DNA of 64,000 nucleotides. Source: Candidula unifasciata (lineage: Eukaryota; Mollusca; Gastropoda; Stylommatophora; Geomitridae). Both the position numbers and the translations under genes were made by a program. A model generated the notes under the pieces. That model saw only the letters and a list, made by a program, of their open reading frames with translations, had not been told where the DNA came from and did no database searches. Every line of letters begins with the position of its first letter. The stretch's first letter is position 1. The DNA is taken from positions 250,001 through 314,000 of the forward strand of contig CAJHNH020008568.1 of assembly GCA_905116865.2 (NCBI GenBank), given 5' to 3'. Positions 10,288-21,800 of this stretch are shown here, in pieces.

Positions 10288-11362
10288 CAAGCTATGAGAT
10301 GTTTCTTTGCTCTGAATGGGATTGTGGCTTTGTATGAGATATTTCTTTGCTCTGAATGGGAATTGTGGCTTTGTATGAGATGTTTCTTTGCTCTGAATGG
10401 GATTGTTGCTTTGTATGAGATGTTTCTTTGCTCTGAATGGGATTGTGGCTTTGTATGAGATGTTTCTTTGCTCTGAATGGGATTGTGGCTTTGTATGAGA
10501 TGTTTCTTTGCTCTGAATGGGATTGTGGCTTTGTATGAGATGTTTCTTTGCTCTGAATGGGATTGTGGCTTTGTATGAGATGTTTCTTTGCTCTGAATGG
10601 GATTGTGGCTTTGTATGACATGTTTCTTTGCTCTGAATGGGATTGTGGCTTTGTATGAGATGTTTCTTTGCTCTGAATGGGAATTGTGGCTTTGTATGAG
10701 ATGTTTCTTTGCTCTGAATGGGAATTGTGGCTTTGTATGAGATGTTTCTTTGCTCTGAATGGGATTGTGGCTTTGTATGAGATGTTTCTTTGCTCTGAAT
10801 GGGGTTGTGGCTTTGTATGAGATGTTTCTTTGCTCTGAATGGGATTGTGGCTTTGTATGAGATGTTTCTTTGCTCTGAATGGGATTGTGGCTTTGTATGA
10901 GATGTTTCTTTGCTCTGAATGGGATTGTGGCTTTGTATGAGATGTTTCTTTGCTCTGAATGGGATTGTGGCTTTGTATGAGATGTTTCTTTGCTCTGAAT
11001 GGGATTGTGGCTTTGTATGAGATGTTTCTTTGCTCTGAATGGGATTGTGGCTTTGTATGAGATGTTTCTTTGCTCTGAATGGGGTTGTGGCTTTGTATGA
11101 GATGTTTCTTTGCTCTGAATGGGATTGTGGCTTTGTATGAGATGTTTGTTTGCTCTGAATGGGATTGTGGCTTTGTATGAGATGTTTCTTTGCTCTGAAT
11201 GGGATTGTGGCTTTGTATGAGATGTTTCTTTGCTCTGAATGGGATTGTGGCTTTGTATGAGATGTTTCTTTGCTCTGAATGGGATTGTGGCTTTGTATGA
11301 GATGTTTCTTTGCTCTGAATGGGATTGTGGCTTTGTATGAGATGTTTCTTTGTTCTGAATGG
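10288..11362. repeat. Minisatellite, 40 bp x about 27
   Basis: Units GAGATGTTTCTTTGCTCTGA then ATGGGATTGTGGCTTTGTAT. Single-base insertions (GGGAATTG) in a few copies shift phase. Because 40 is not a multiple of 3 and the unit lacks minus-strand stops, all three minus frames stay open over about 1.1 kb. These are array artefacts, not genes. A G-tract follows at 11360-11381. Confidence 0.95.
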
Positions 11363-11632
11363 GGGAGGGGGGGGGGGGGGATGTACTGCACCTGCACAAG
11401 ATAAAGATGATCTCTTGCATGTTGGACAAGGTAACAAGTAAAATGAAAGATACTGAAAGCCCGTAACTTTAGAGAATGATGCAGTGAGGAATGTCTGCGG
11501 GCTCTAGGGGCTACTTGAGACCCAGGGGAAAGGCAAGACGAGTAGTTAACCAGATGCCAATGGGCACTATCAGCGAGAAGAACCTTCACTGGCTGCTGAG
11601 GAGAGGGACACTGATAATATGTGCTTGTGTTG

Positions 11633-11738
11633 AATGCTGCCAGATGGCCCAGAAGTGAATGCTGCCAGATGGCCCAGAAGTGAATGCTGCCAGATGGCCC
11701 AGAAGTGAATGCTGCCAGATGGCCCAGAAGTGAATGCT
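11633..11738. repeat. Minisatellite, 25 bp x 4
   Basis: Perfect units of GAATGCTGCCAGATGGCCCA plus GAAGT. Confidence 0.95.
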
Positions 11739-12084
11739 GGTGTCAGATATTTAAACTTAGAAGTAATAAACCAATTAATTCTCAATGGTACGATGCCTCT
11801 GGCACATTTTAATAAACTGTCAACAAAACTAGACATACAATTTTAAACATTAAAAACTGACAAGATTCAATAAAAGCTGACATATTTTATTTGTAAAGTG
11901 ACAAGACTTTCAGTAATTGTTTGCCTGTCACTAGTGAATGAAGTGCAAAAGGCTGTGCACGATCAATGATAATAATCTTTGCGTGCTTGCCTGCTCAACT
12001 TCTTTTGCCACAGCATTGTAAGTGCGCATTTGCAAACAAACAATGCAGATTTTCATGAAGACCCTGACTGGCAAGATTGCAACA

Positions 12085-12225
12085 CAATATATTGAATCAT
12101 CTGAATGTTCAGCTAAGAACTGACACCATAGCACTCATGACATTCCTATAAGCTCCGTCCTCAGCTTCAGCAGCCAGTGAAGAGCTCTAATTCTGACAGG
12201 GCCAGTAGTTGTTTGATTATATGTC
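12085..12225 (-). mobile_element. LINE 3' tail fragment (RNase H type)
   Basis: The reverse complement holds the shared tail CAGCAGCCAGTGAAGAGCTC-type block and the GGCCAGTAGTTGTTTGATTA region also seen at 34575, 40145 and 41800. Confidence 0.5.
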
Positions 12226-12239
12226 TGTCTTGTCTTTCC

Positions 12240-12475
12240 GTCGGCTCTGTGGCTAAGTCGATGCGAACGCTTTGTAATGCCAGGATGCCGGGTTTGATCT
12301 AAGCTGTGGGCCATGCGCCTTGCGTTGATTTCGACATTGGTATCAAAGAAGCCGACCGACTAGAAAGCATTGGCAAACTACTGGATGTAAATTTTCCTAG
12401 AAAAACCACTAAACAGTCAGGGGCTGTTGGGGTTGGTTTTGCAACATCCTGTAAAGGATATGCAACTAACCTACC
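12240..12475 (+). repeat. SINE family F copy
   Basis: Head TCTGTGGCTAAGTCGATGCG, degenerate B box GGGTTTGATC, then GCATTGGCAAACTACTGGAT and CATCCTGTAAAGGATATGCA. Confidence 0.75.
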
Positions 12476-12529
12476 TTGTCTTTCCTCTAGGTACAGAGCT
12501 TCAACCAGATCCCCGGGTCATTCCTGGAA

Positions 12530-12785
12530 CTGACTGCCCACATCAGAAGAAACAGTCTACATTCTTTGGTCATGTAATGAGAAGCAGAAAACTGGAGTAC
12601 ATTGTGAGGGTAGGAAAGTTGGAGAGGAAGAGCGGCAGAGGAAGACCAAGAGAAAAAATGCTGGACAGTTTGACATCATGACATGGAGGATCATCTGTGT
12701 TAGAGTTGACTGAAAGTACACAGGACAGAAGGTTGTGGACAGACATGACTACCAACGCCACACAGCAAGGACTTTGAGAAGAATA
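12530..12785 (+). mobile_element. LINE RT C-terminal fragment (type 2)
   Basis: Encodes FFGHVMRSRKLEYIV and KSGRGRPREKMLD, then after a stop the WTDMT-type end of an endonuclease/RT retrotransposon ORF. The same family occurs at 37140, 46295 and 48905. Confidence 0.65.
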
Positions 12786-12805
12786 TAGCATTAGCTTATT
12801 TTATT

Positions 12806-12875
12806 GCATGCTTTGAGAGAAGCTGTCAGGCTATCAGGAACCCCGACTGATAGCCCAACTTCTCTCAAAGCATGG
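12806..12875. other. Near-perfect hairpin
   Basis: Left arm ATGCTTTGAGAGAAG plus GGCTATCAG pairs with CTGATAGCC plus CTTCTCTCAAAGCAT across a loop of about 8 nt, with one small internal bulge. The right arm runs into the first unit of the 39-bp satellite. Confidence 0.85.
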
Positions 12876-12939
12876 AATAAAATACACTATTGCTACAGTT
12901 TCCCCCAAAATCATGGCATTAAATCAACTATTGCTCCAG

Positions 12940-13212
12940 CCTCCCTTAAAGTAAAGGGCCCTATTCCAAGTCTTCAAGCCTACTGGGCATATAGGGCTAG
13001 ACCTATATTTTAGAGATCAATCAGTACTCGGTGGGTGATGTGGTCAACATCATTCTGACCGCCTTTACTTCCCAAACTTTAACCTGGTACCCATTTAAGG
13101 CTTGGTCAACTTGGCAGCCAAGGTCATTTTTGACAAAAAAAAGTCCAGCTCCATCGGATTTGAACCAATGACCTTCGGAGTCGAGTATCTAGCCGCTAGA
13201 CCATGAGGACTC
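12940..13212 (-). repeat. SINE family C, near full length
   Basis: The reverse complement ends with TAGGTCTAGCCCTATATGCC and begins with a tRNA-like head carrying GGTTCAAATCC (box B). Confidence 0.85.
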
Positions 13213-13317
13213 TCACAGCTTTACTTAAAACTTGACATAAAATTAACAAATTCTATAACTACTGCTCAAAACATGTCTTAAAATCAACAACTGTGTTGAA
13301 GTTGAAAAAAAAAAAAC

Positions 13318-13520
13318 TAAAAGACCCTTTTCCACGCCTTTAGGAATACAGGGCATATAGGGCTAGACCTATATTTTAATAGACCAATCGGCACAAGATA
13401 GGTGATGTGGTCAGCATCTCACCAGCCACCTTTACTTCCTGGGACTGCACCTGGTACTCACTCGAAGCTGGGTCGACCTGGGAGCCAAGGCCATTTCTGA
13501 AAAAAGTCGGGCTCCGACAG
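13318..13520 (-). repeat. SINE family C, head truncated
   Basis: GGGCATATAGGGCTAGACCT at the left end, CAGCATCTCACCAGCCACCT in the body. Stops before the tRNA-like head. Confidence 0.8.
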
Positions 13521-14039
13521 ACAACTGTTATAGCTCTCCTCAAAATCTAGAATATAATCAACTACTGATAAAACTCTCTCAAAACCTGGGACAAAATCAA
13601 CAACTGCTCTAATTCCCACAAAACCTGGCATAAAATCAACAACTGCTCTAATTCCCACAAAACCTGGCATAAAATCGACAACTGCTCTAATTCCCACAAA
13701 ACCTGGCAAAAAATCGACAATTGCTCTAATTCCCACAAAACCTGGCATAAAATCAATAACTGCAAACAATCCGGAACATTTATTATGCATAGATAATTCA
13801 TCCAATCAAAATTACTGAACCTTAAATATAACAAAGCTTATAAAAGTAAAAAAGTACAAATACTTTAAGGCGGAATATATGTAAAATACAAACATACAAA
13901 CTTTGTTCAGAATACTGATGCATATTTCAACAGTGGATATCGCGTAAACAAAACAAAAAAATGAACAATGATAGCACTGACAAACTGCTCATGCTGATTA
14001 CTTCAATTAATGTAAGTACTGTCAATTAATATACATACT

Positions 14040-14420
14040 GTCAATTATCATGGAAGCCAAAAATGAGACTCAAAGATCTGATGGTGAGACTCCCAGGCCA
14101 GGCAGATCACAAACACGGACTGGGGAAGAGAATGATGGCAGAGCAAGTAAGGGTAGTTGGGATAACGGCCTTAAGCCCGACGGTACTATAGCAAAAACTC
14201 TACCACTGGGCTAAAGAAAACTCTAGAGAGGTGGGACCATGGAATGTTAGGAGTATGTATCAGGGTAAGCTTACCATCACTGGCAGAGAGCTTGAAAGAT
14301 ATAAGTGGCTCCTTGAATATGAAAGTACAAGAGGCGGGAGAGCTGGCGTAGACCGAGTTTCTTTCAGGCAGACTGTGATGACAGTGATGTTCTGCAAAGG
14401 ACCTGCTACATGAAGAGGAC
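14040..14420 (+). mobile_element. Internally deleted LINE (EN start joined to RT 3' end)
   Basis: 14231 onward encodes GPWNVRSMYQGKLTI, matching the start of the apurinic-type endonuclease of L1/CFDP2-like LINEs (GTWNVRSMNQGKL). Within about 25 codons the frame becomes the C-terminal end of the same element (DRVSFRQTVM, FCKGPAT stop) seen at 24605 and 25980. About 3 kb of EN/RT is missing. Confidence 0.65.
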
Positions 14421-14439
14421 TGTCAGTTAACTCCGAGGA

Positions 14440-14765
14440 CCGAATGGTTTTGCAGGAGATACATATGTGCATAAATTTAATCAACAGATAAGCAAAAAGT
14501 GCATTACTTTTAAAAACGTAAACTGGGAACAAGCAATGAAATCAGCAGAGATAGAAGATTATTATGGCCTGGAGAGAATGCGGCCTCTTGGTTTCACCAG
14601 AGGGTCTGGTCGGCTCACTACACTCAGATTAAAGGCAAGATGGACATATAACCAGATTGTGACCCGTACCATCAGTACTGGAACTCTATGCTGGCTGCTG
14701 AAGATGAGGACGGAGCGTGCACGGGAATACCCCGAGTGCTGTGATGTAAATTCTTGACTCAACTA
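14440..14765 (+). mobile_element. LINE RNase H-type 3' end fragment
   Basis: Matches 41700-41910 (GGCCTGGAGAGAATG, AGAGGGTCTGGTCGGCTC, GAGTGCTGTGATGTAAATTC). Ends at the family's 3' terminus CTTGACTCAACTAAA. Confidence 0.7.
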
Positions 14766-15099
14766 AAACCTGTAAATTATGGGAAAATCAGATTTGTATA
14801 TGTGCTCTGGACAAAAGGTAAACAAGTAGGAAAACATATTACATGTTGGGTGGGGTTTACAGGATAGCTTATCACTCATCATACGTTGTTTGTGACTGAA
14901 AGAGTTCAAGTACATATTATCAATTAATCTGATTATATAAATTAATTAGATATTAGCAATTAATATACATACTGTCAATTAACTTAATACTATCCACTCA
15001 ATTAATCAAGTGCTATCCTACAGTGAAGGTTATGACTACTTACATGGGTGAATGTACCGACTATTTATATCCCATACATTTTTATTCATTATGATGAAC
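14766..15099. other. AT-rich spacer
   Basis: Nothing recognised beyond repeated CATACTGTCAATTAA motifs, shared with 14015-14050. Confidence 0.5.
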
Positions 15100-15235
15100 A
15101 GGGCTGCCATGGCAAAGCAGCTAGATGCTTGCCTGTGGGCCAGAAAGTCATGGGTTCAAATCCCAACTGAGTGCAATTCTGTTCAAACATGACCTCAGAT
15201 GCCTGGTTGACCCAGTCTAAAATAGGCTTTTTTCA
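15100..15235 (+). repeat. SINE family C 5' half
   Basis: tRNA-like head (GCCATGGCAAAGCAGCTAGA, GGGTTCAAATCCCA) then AACATGACCTCAGATGCCTG. The 3' half is absent. Confidence 0.7.
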
Positions 15236-15684
15236 CACTTCCCCATAGCTATGTAACACTATCGTCTGGAAAGACGTAAAGGTACCAACATATACTGGTG
15301 TCAATTTTGCACCTGACCAACAAACAAACAAAAACAGATAAGGAATTATTGCAGGCAAATAAAACTGTGCATTCTATTGTGTTCCCATTATTTAAATTCC
15401 CTACAGAAAATCCTGACATCGTGTGTAGATCTCATGACATTTTTAACTTATTTAACTTATTTTTAACTTTAACTCGTAACAACTACACATACAAATCGAC
15501 CAAGTTTACAAATATAAGTGTAAGACATTTACATTTTGCTGTATAAAATATTCACTAAGTCTAACATCAATTCTACTTAAGTTACGCTGAAGTATAAATA
15601 TTTAAAATCTTGCTAGATAAAAGTTGGAAATAACTACTTCAGTGAGGTTCTGTCTAGGCATGTGTGTCCAAAACTAGTCAGATT
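15236..15684 (-). other. Probable 3' flank or UTR of the CCCH gene
   Basis: AT-rich, no ORF. On the minus strand an AATAAA hexamer overlaps the stop codon region (15689-15684). No other clear signal. Confidence 0.4.
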
Positions 15685-15855
15685 TTATTTCAAATGTGAG
15701 CCGTTTGGTGGGATGGCTGTGTAGTAGGAAAATGGCTGCGACCTTGCATGTGTCTGCATATTAGTTGGTGTGTTAGCTGACAATGAGATACCAGCCAGCT
15801 GACTGACCAGTCCATTCTCTGCTGGCTTACTTGATGCAGATTTCTCATTTCCGAT
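15685..15855 (-). CDS. CCCH gene exon 5, C-terminus
   Basis: Acceptor CTTCTCTTTACAG ends at 15856. The phase-0 frame of 56 codons is Ser/Thr/Asn/Pro-rich (IGNEKSASSKPAENG at the start, SHLK at the end), with TAA at 15687-15685. Confidence 0.7.
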   Translation of the reverse strand: MGNEKSASSKPAENGLVSQLAGISLSANTPTNMQTHARSQPFSYYTAIPPNGSHLK

Positions 15856-18800
15856 CTGTAAAGAGAAGAAGGTTTATTGGTGGGTTTAGTTTTTTTTTTT
15901 TTTTTTTTCAATTTTAAATCAAAATCTTTATTGCATTCAAAAAACAGTTAAAGTTTAAAGTCGAGAGAATTGACCTCATTTTACCGGGTTTCATCCTACA
16001 TGGCTCGATGTCTCTGCAGAATGGCAGAACTCTAGTTCCAGTGAAGATTCCCAATCTTCTTGTCTTCTTTTCTTTCACTGGCTATAAACTCCAGCGGAAA
16101 GTTCTGGTTGTTTGTCCACCTCTGGACTTTAGTCTTGTTCCAGAACCTGAGTGTTGCATGTACATCTGTTTAACAGATCTGACTTAACTGTATGCAGATA
16201 TTTGGTTCCTTGCCCCTCAGGCAGATGCACTCCAACTTCTAAGGAAGCTTCCAATTAGTCGACTCTTATGACATACATGCTTGCAGGGAAGGCAGTGGGT
16301 CTATACTTGTTTTCCCTACAGTGGGGCCCGCAACCCGCACGGGGTAAATTCCCATTATTGACAGGCTGCAAAGTAGGCATAAACCAAATCTGTATCTAAA
16401 TATCTGCATAATACTTCTTCTTCTGCATTCACTTTTAAAAAGGCAGTTAGTACACTGTCTCGTGGTTTACAGCTAGGTTATGTTTCTTTCAGCCCAACAC
16501 ATTTTATTTCAGCAAAGCCTCAACTTGTAGCCTATTACGACATGCTTGGTAGGGGCAGTGAGTCTATTTTTTCCCCAACAAAAATGGGGCCCCAAAACCC
16601 AAAGAGGGGTGGGGGGGGGCCCCTCATAGCTGAAATAATCATTCTGACAATACAAAAGCCTTCTGTATACCTGCCTTTCTGAGGTCTTGGTATGTCTGAC
16701 CTGATGACCTGGAACTGTTTGCGCTGGTCAGCTGCAGCTTCTCCACATGTTTCTGTAAAGAGAGAAACTGTTGGCTCAACAACACTGTGATCATTTTCAG
16801 GATACATACATGGGACATGTAAGGGACATGCTCAAAGACAAGACATACATCAACTTAACTAGGTCCAGCAAGTGGTGCAGGATCAGAAAGAGCTGGGTCT
16901 GAAGGGGTCAGGGGTAAGGAGGCTGCATGGGAAAATGAATGAATAGGAAAGGAATGGATGGGGAGGGATCAGGTGTAAGGGGCTGCAATACAAAATGACG
17001 GATGTAAAAGGAATGGAAATGAAAGGAGTGGTTGTGAAAGGAATGGAAATGAAAGGAATAGATACAAAAGGAATTGATATGAAAGGATGAAGGATAATAA
17101 GACAGGAAATGAATGGATGAGAAAGGATTGCAGGGACTGGATGTGAGGGAACTGGGATAGGACTGGATGTGAAGGGATCAGGTGTGAGGCAGCTGCCTGG
17201 GTAAGAAATGGATGCGAAAAGGAATGGATGTAAGGGGAATGGATGTAAGGGGACTGGATGTGCAGAGATTGGATGTGTTCAATACATACATACATAAACA
17301 GGCACATAGGGTAAGGGAACTGACCGAAAATGCCTTTAAAAAGGAACCCACAAGGATAGAAAACAATTAACGCAGACCAAAAACACATGGAGCAGAAAAC
17401 CAGAGAGCAAAGTTAGAGGAAGAGGTTAGCTGGTAATTTGGTAATCTTAGTTTCAGCTTCACGGCAAACAGGTCACCCCATAGTTGCTCCGCTCCTTTGC
17501 CAATAAAAAACACACAGAATGTCCATCACTGTCCCTTGTAACACAGACTGCAGTCGCAGCATATTCACCAGCATACACACGCATTAAAAGCATAAGGCAG
17601 CCATCAGAAGTGCCAACACAAACAGTCCAACATTAGAAATGCAGTTTATCATCAACAGAAGCAGCGTTTACATACAGATCAGCAGCTCCACATGCGATCA
17701 ATTTTAGTAGCTGAGTGACAAAACTATATCCTTTCAGTCTCAATTGGAGAAAAATGCAATGGCCACCGTCTGGTAAAAGTCTATCATCTATTTTGACCAT
17801 TAGAGAAAAAGAAGATAGGGCGAGATGCATATGACAGTAAAGGACAACTTGGTGTAAGTGGGCCGAAAGTCTATGCTCCATTAGGGGATAAAAGGGGGAG
17901 GAGAAGAATAGGAGGAGGAGATGAAGGGAAGTTGGCAAGAGAATGACAGCTTTTACTGAGGCCGATAAGGGAGAGAAATTCTGCAATATTCCTGCTAAAT
18001 GATAATGATGACTCAGGTAACATACTGTATCCACACGTCTAATGAAGGTAACGAAAATCTTTGATGTGACTATGTACTCACTGTCAAATCCAACACTTGT
18101 GAAGTCAACCAGGATATAGTCTGCTGCATCTTTTCCATTTCTTTCTTTAGATCCTCACATCCACCACACATGTTGGAACTGTTGGTGAGAGAACCTGACA
18201 AAATAGGTTATTTTATATCAACTACTGCTATCGAAGAAGAAAAACAAAAACAACAACATACAAAATGATCGGTGCACCGAGGAGAACCAGCTCCTGTTTT
18301 GAAAGTTGGGGTATTTTGGAAATGTTAAATGTCTTGTTGGCCTGAAGACAGCAGTAATGGAGGGTACAGCTTCAGGAAAATGTTGGACAGGTTTATTCAG
18401 AAAAATGTTGGACAGGTATATTCAGGAAAATGTTGGACAGGTTTATTCAGGAAAATGTTGGACAGGTTTATTCAGGAAAATGTTGGACAGGTATATTCAG
18501 GAAAATGTTGGACAGGTATATTCAGGAAAATGTTGGACAGGTTTATTCAGGAAAATGTTGGACAGGTATAACTCTGGATACAAGACACTGAGGACGCAAT
18601 GGCTTTGAAACCACACTTGTGTGGAGAAAGAGAAACTTTCAGGTGAGAGGGACGTTCTGCAAAAAACCCGCTGATTGATGACGATGATTACTTTCTATCA
18701 TTCGAATGGTTTGTCTCCCTCCCTCACTACCAGCTTAAGGTTTACAAGCCTGCACCAAATTCATACAAAACGTACATCTGATCTTCAGATGCAACAATCT

Positions 18801-21800
18801 TATCTTCGGATGCAACAATCTCATTTTCAGATACTACAATCTTATCTTCGGATGCAACAATCTCATTTTCAGATGCAATAAATAATCTCATCTTCAGATG
18901 CAACAATCTCATCTTCAGATGCAACAATCTCATCTTCAGATGCAACAATCTCATCTTCAGATGCAACAATCTCATCTTCAGATGCAACAATCTCATCTTC
19001 AGATGCAACAATCTCATCTTCAGATGCAACAATCTCATCTTCAGATGCAACAATCTCATCTTCAGATGCAAAAATCTCCCTTTAGCCCTGCTGCTGCCTA
19101 GCACCCTGCCTATCTTACCTTCCTATCCTTCTCCTCTCACCTGTGTGCAGTTCCTTTCCTCAGCTGATTGTCAACCAATAAAACTATGCTCCCACATGTA
19201 ATGATCTTCTTTCCTTCTGCTCTTCACTTGCTATTCCAACCCTATGCTACCAGTGCCAGACAGGGTCACTCACAATAAACCATAAAAGAACATAAGTAAT
19301 CACGGAAATTAGGTGTATGAGAAAGGTTGCAGGAGTGACCAGAATAGATAAGGTCAGAAATGAAGTCATAAGAGAACAAGTTGACACAAAAAAACCTATT
19401 CTAAATTACATACAAAGACAGCAAACCGATGATCTGCCAACACCGAGAGAGAATGCCATAACCATACAAGACATACACTAAAAGAGGAGAAAGATGTAGA
19501 GCATGAGGCAGACCAAGAATAAGAATTCATTTCTCTTGCACTCCTGCATCATTCGGACATTACACTCATGTCAGTCCCTGATATGTTGACACGCTGAAGC
19601 CTGTTATCCACTCATGCTACATATGTCCTGTTTTCTTTTAACCTTCTGCAATACCGACTGAGAATCAGAACTATAATTTCTCTGGTAACTCTTATTTTCT
19701 GCTATCTACTTCAGGGCTGCAGTGATTGCCTCCAACTCCATCCTCTTGCGTGAAGTTCTGGATAAAAAAGCTCCATTTTGTTTTGTCACATCTTTCCCTT
19801 CATGCCAGCTGAAAGCCCCCAGTCAGATGTTTCATCCCCGATGAACTGAACCAGTGGTCGATACTGCCCCTAGTCCTGGCACAATCCAGAAATATGTGCA
19901 ATGTGGAGATGGCAGTTGCTAGAAGCACCAAAGCCAATAATCGCGACTAGAAATGTAGTATGTCGTTGATGGAAGAAGCATTTTCATCTATCAGTTGTCA
20001 TACCTCTAAAAATAACCCTAACCCCATTTCACAACTAACTAATCACATAGGGCAGTGATTTCCAAACTTTTCTTAGTCGTGGCGCCTTTTTTCAATTAAA
20101 ATTTTTCCATGGTGCCCTAACCTAAGTAAAAGTATGACTATTGGTAAGTAAGAGATTTTGTTTTAAAAATTTTCAATATTTCGCGGCGCTCCTGTGAAGA
20201 GGTTGTGGCTCCCCGGCACAGATTGGGAATCACTGATATAGGGAATTTCCCCCGTGTGGGTTCCAGGGTCCAACTGTGGGAAAAACAAGAATGGACGCAC
20301 TGCCTCCCCAACAAGCATGTTGTAGGAGTAATAACTGGGGGCATAATTCGAAGTTGGAGTGCATCTGCCTGAGAGGCAAGCAACCAACAGTCTGCATTCA
20401 ATTAAGCCAGATCTGTAAAATGGATGTACACATTACACTGATATTCTGTAACAAGACTAGTCCGGAGATGGACAAACAACTTTCCGCTGGAGTTTATAGC
20501 AAGTGAATGAGAAGGAGAAGAAGTTGAAGAAGAGAAAAAGAGAATGTGTAATAAGTCTTACTGAATGGAGCAGAAAAGTCCACTTTGACAAGTGAAGCCA
20601 GTCGAGCTGCACCTTCAGCGACATGATACAGACATTATGCCAAAATCTCCTATTTCCATTATCATGGTGGTCAACCTCTTATCCCAAGGAACGCATCATA
20701 CATTCATAGGTTACTGCCTAGAAGCCCAATGAACGCATGATGCACCGATTTTAGTCTCTTTTGACTACCCCTTAGGCCTGTGATGCTAAACCCTCTGGGA
20801 TTCAAAGAGTTAACCCCTACCTTGTCCTCCTTGAACTATACCTGTCATCACTGTACTCTATTACACAACTCACTATCACTTTACTCACTCATCTAGCTTG
20901 ACTTCTTCCATCAATGACATACTACATTTCTAGTCACGATTATTGGCTTTGGTGCTTCTAGCAACTGCCATCTCCGCATATTTCTGGATTGTGCCAGGAC
21001 CAACTGTTTGTTCACCAGTTTTTTAAATGGGGCAGTAAGCGACATTTCATTTGATTTGCACTGGCACAGGAACGGAGCTAGTATTGTGGTGAACCCGACT
21101 GCAGTGAAGTTGAAACCTCAACTAGGACTAAGACTAAGACAACTAATCATACAGAGCAGCAGTTCTTATACTTTTTTTCGCCGTGGCACCCCTGGCATAC
21201 TCGCGGCACCAAAGGGTGCCTAGGCACCCAGTTTGAGAACCTCTGATATAGAGAATCTGTACAGAGTCTTACTGAAAGGAGCAGAGGAGTCCACTTTGAC
21301 AAGTGAAGCCAGTCGAGCTGCACCTTCAGGGACATGACCCACGGGTCCATTTCTTTCTGAAGCATCAGAATCTTCTCCACTGCAGGTACTGCCAGTTTCA
21401 TGACGATGCCCTATTGACAGAACAAATCAAACAATTGATTTAACTAACAAAAATACGATATCAAAGACAGATCTGGTTGTTAAATTAAAAAGCCAGACAC
21501 TGAATAACTCCCCCTCCATCCCAACTAATGTACAGTGTGTAATCAGCCAAAATAACTGTATCAAACAATGTATAGTGTGTAATTACATATGTTACATTTG
21601 GTTCAAGATTTCCAAAGAAATCTGGCTAGATATGCCGATTTACAGCATAATATATTGTCTTCTTGAAAGCAATACACTTGGGTTTTACTCACAGGGTTTA
21701 TCATGAGTCCTATTTTTGTTAGCTTTGTTAAAGCCATTGTTTTCACAACAGTACCACCGCCACACCCCTAGTACTATCTTTAGTGAATCCAATCATTTGG

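Larger units (their letters stand above)
12850..13770. repeat. 39-bp satellite split by two SINEs
   Basis: Units (CTGCTCTAATTCCCACAAAA, CCTGGCATAAAATCAACAA) are clean at 13560-13760. Older copies with ACATGGCATTAAATCAACTA-like units lie at 12860-12945 and 13215-13312. The gaps are filled by SINE C copies at 12940-13212 and 13318-13520. Confidence 0.8.

Noticed and set aside
10231..11589. Three overlapping minus-strand frames of 452, 383 and 381 codons
   Set aside because: Products of the 40-bp array, same peptide pattern in every frame; no splice or start context.
18742..19104. 120-codon minus frame of MRLLHLK repeats
   Set aside because: 21-bp minisatellite artefact.
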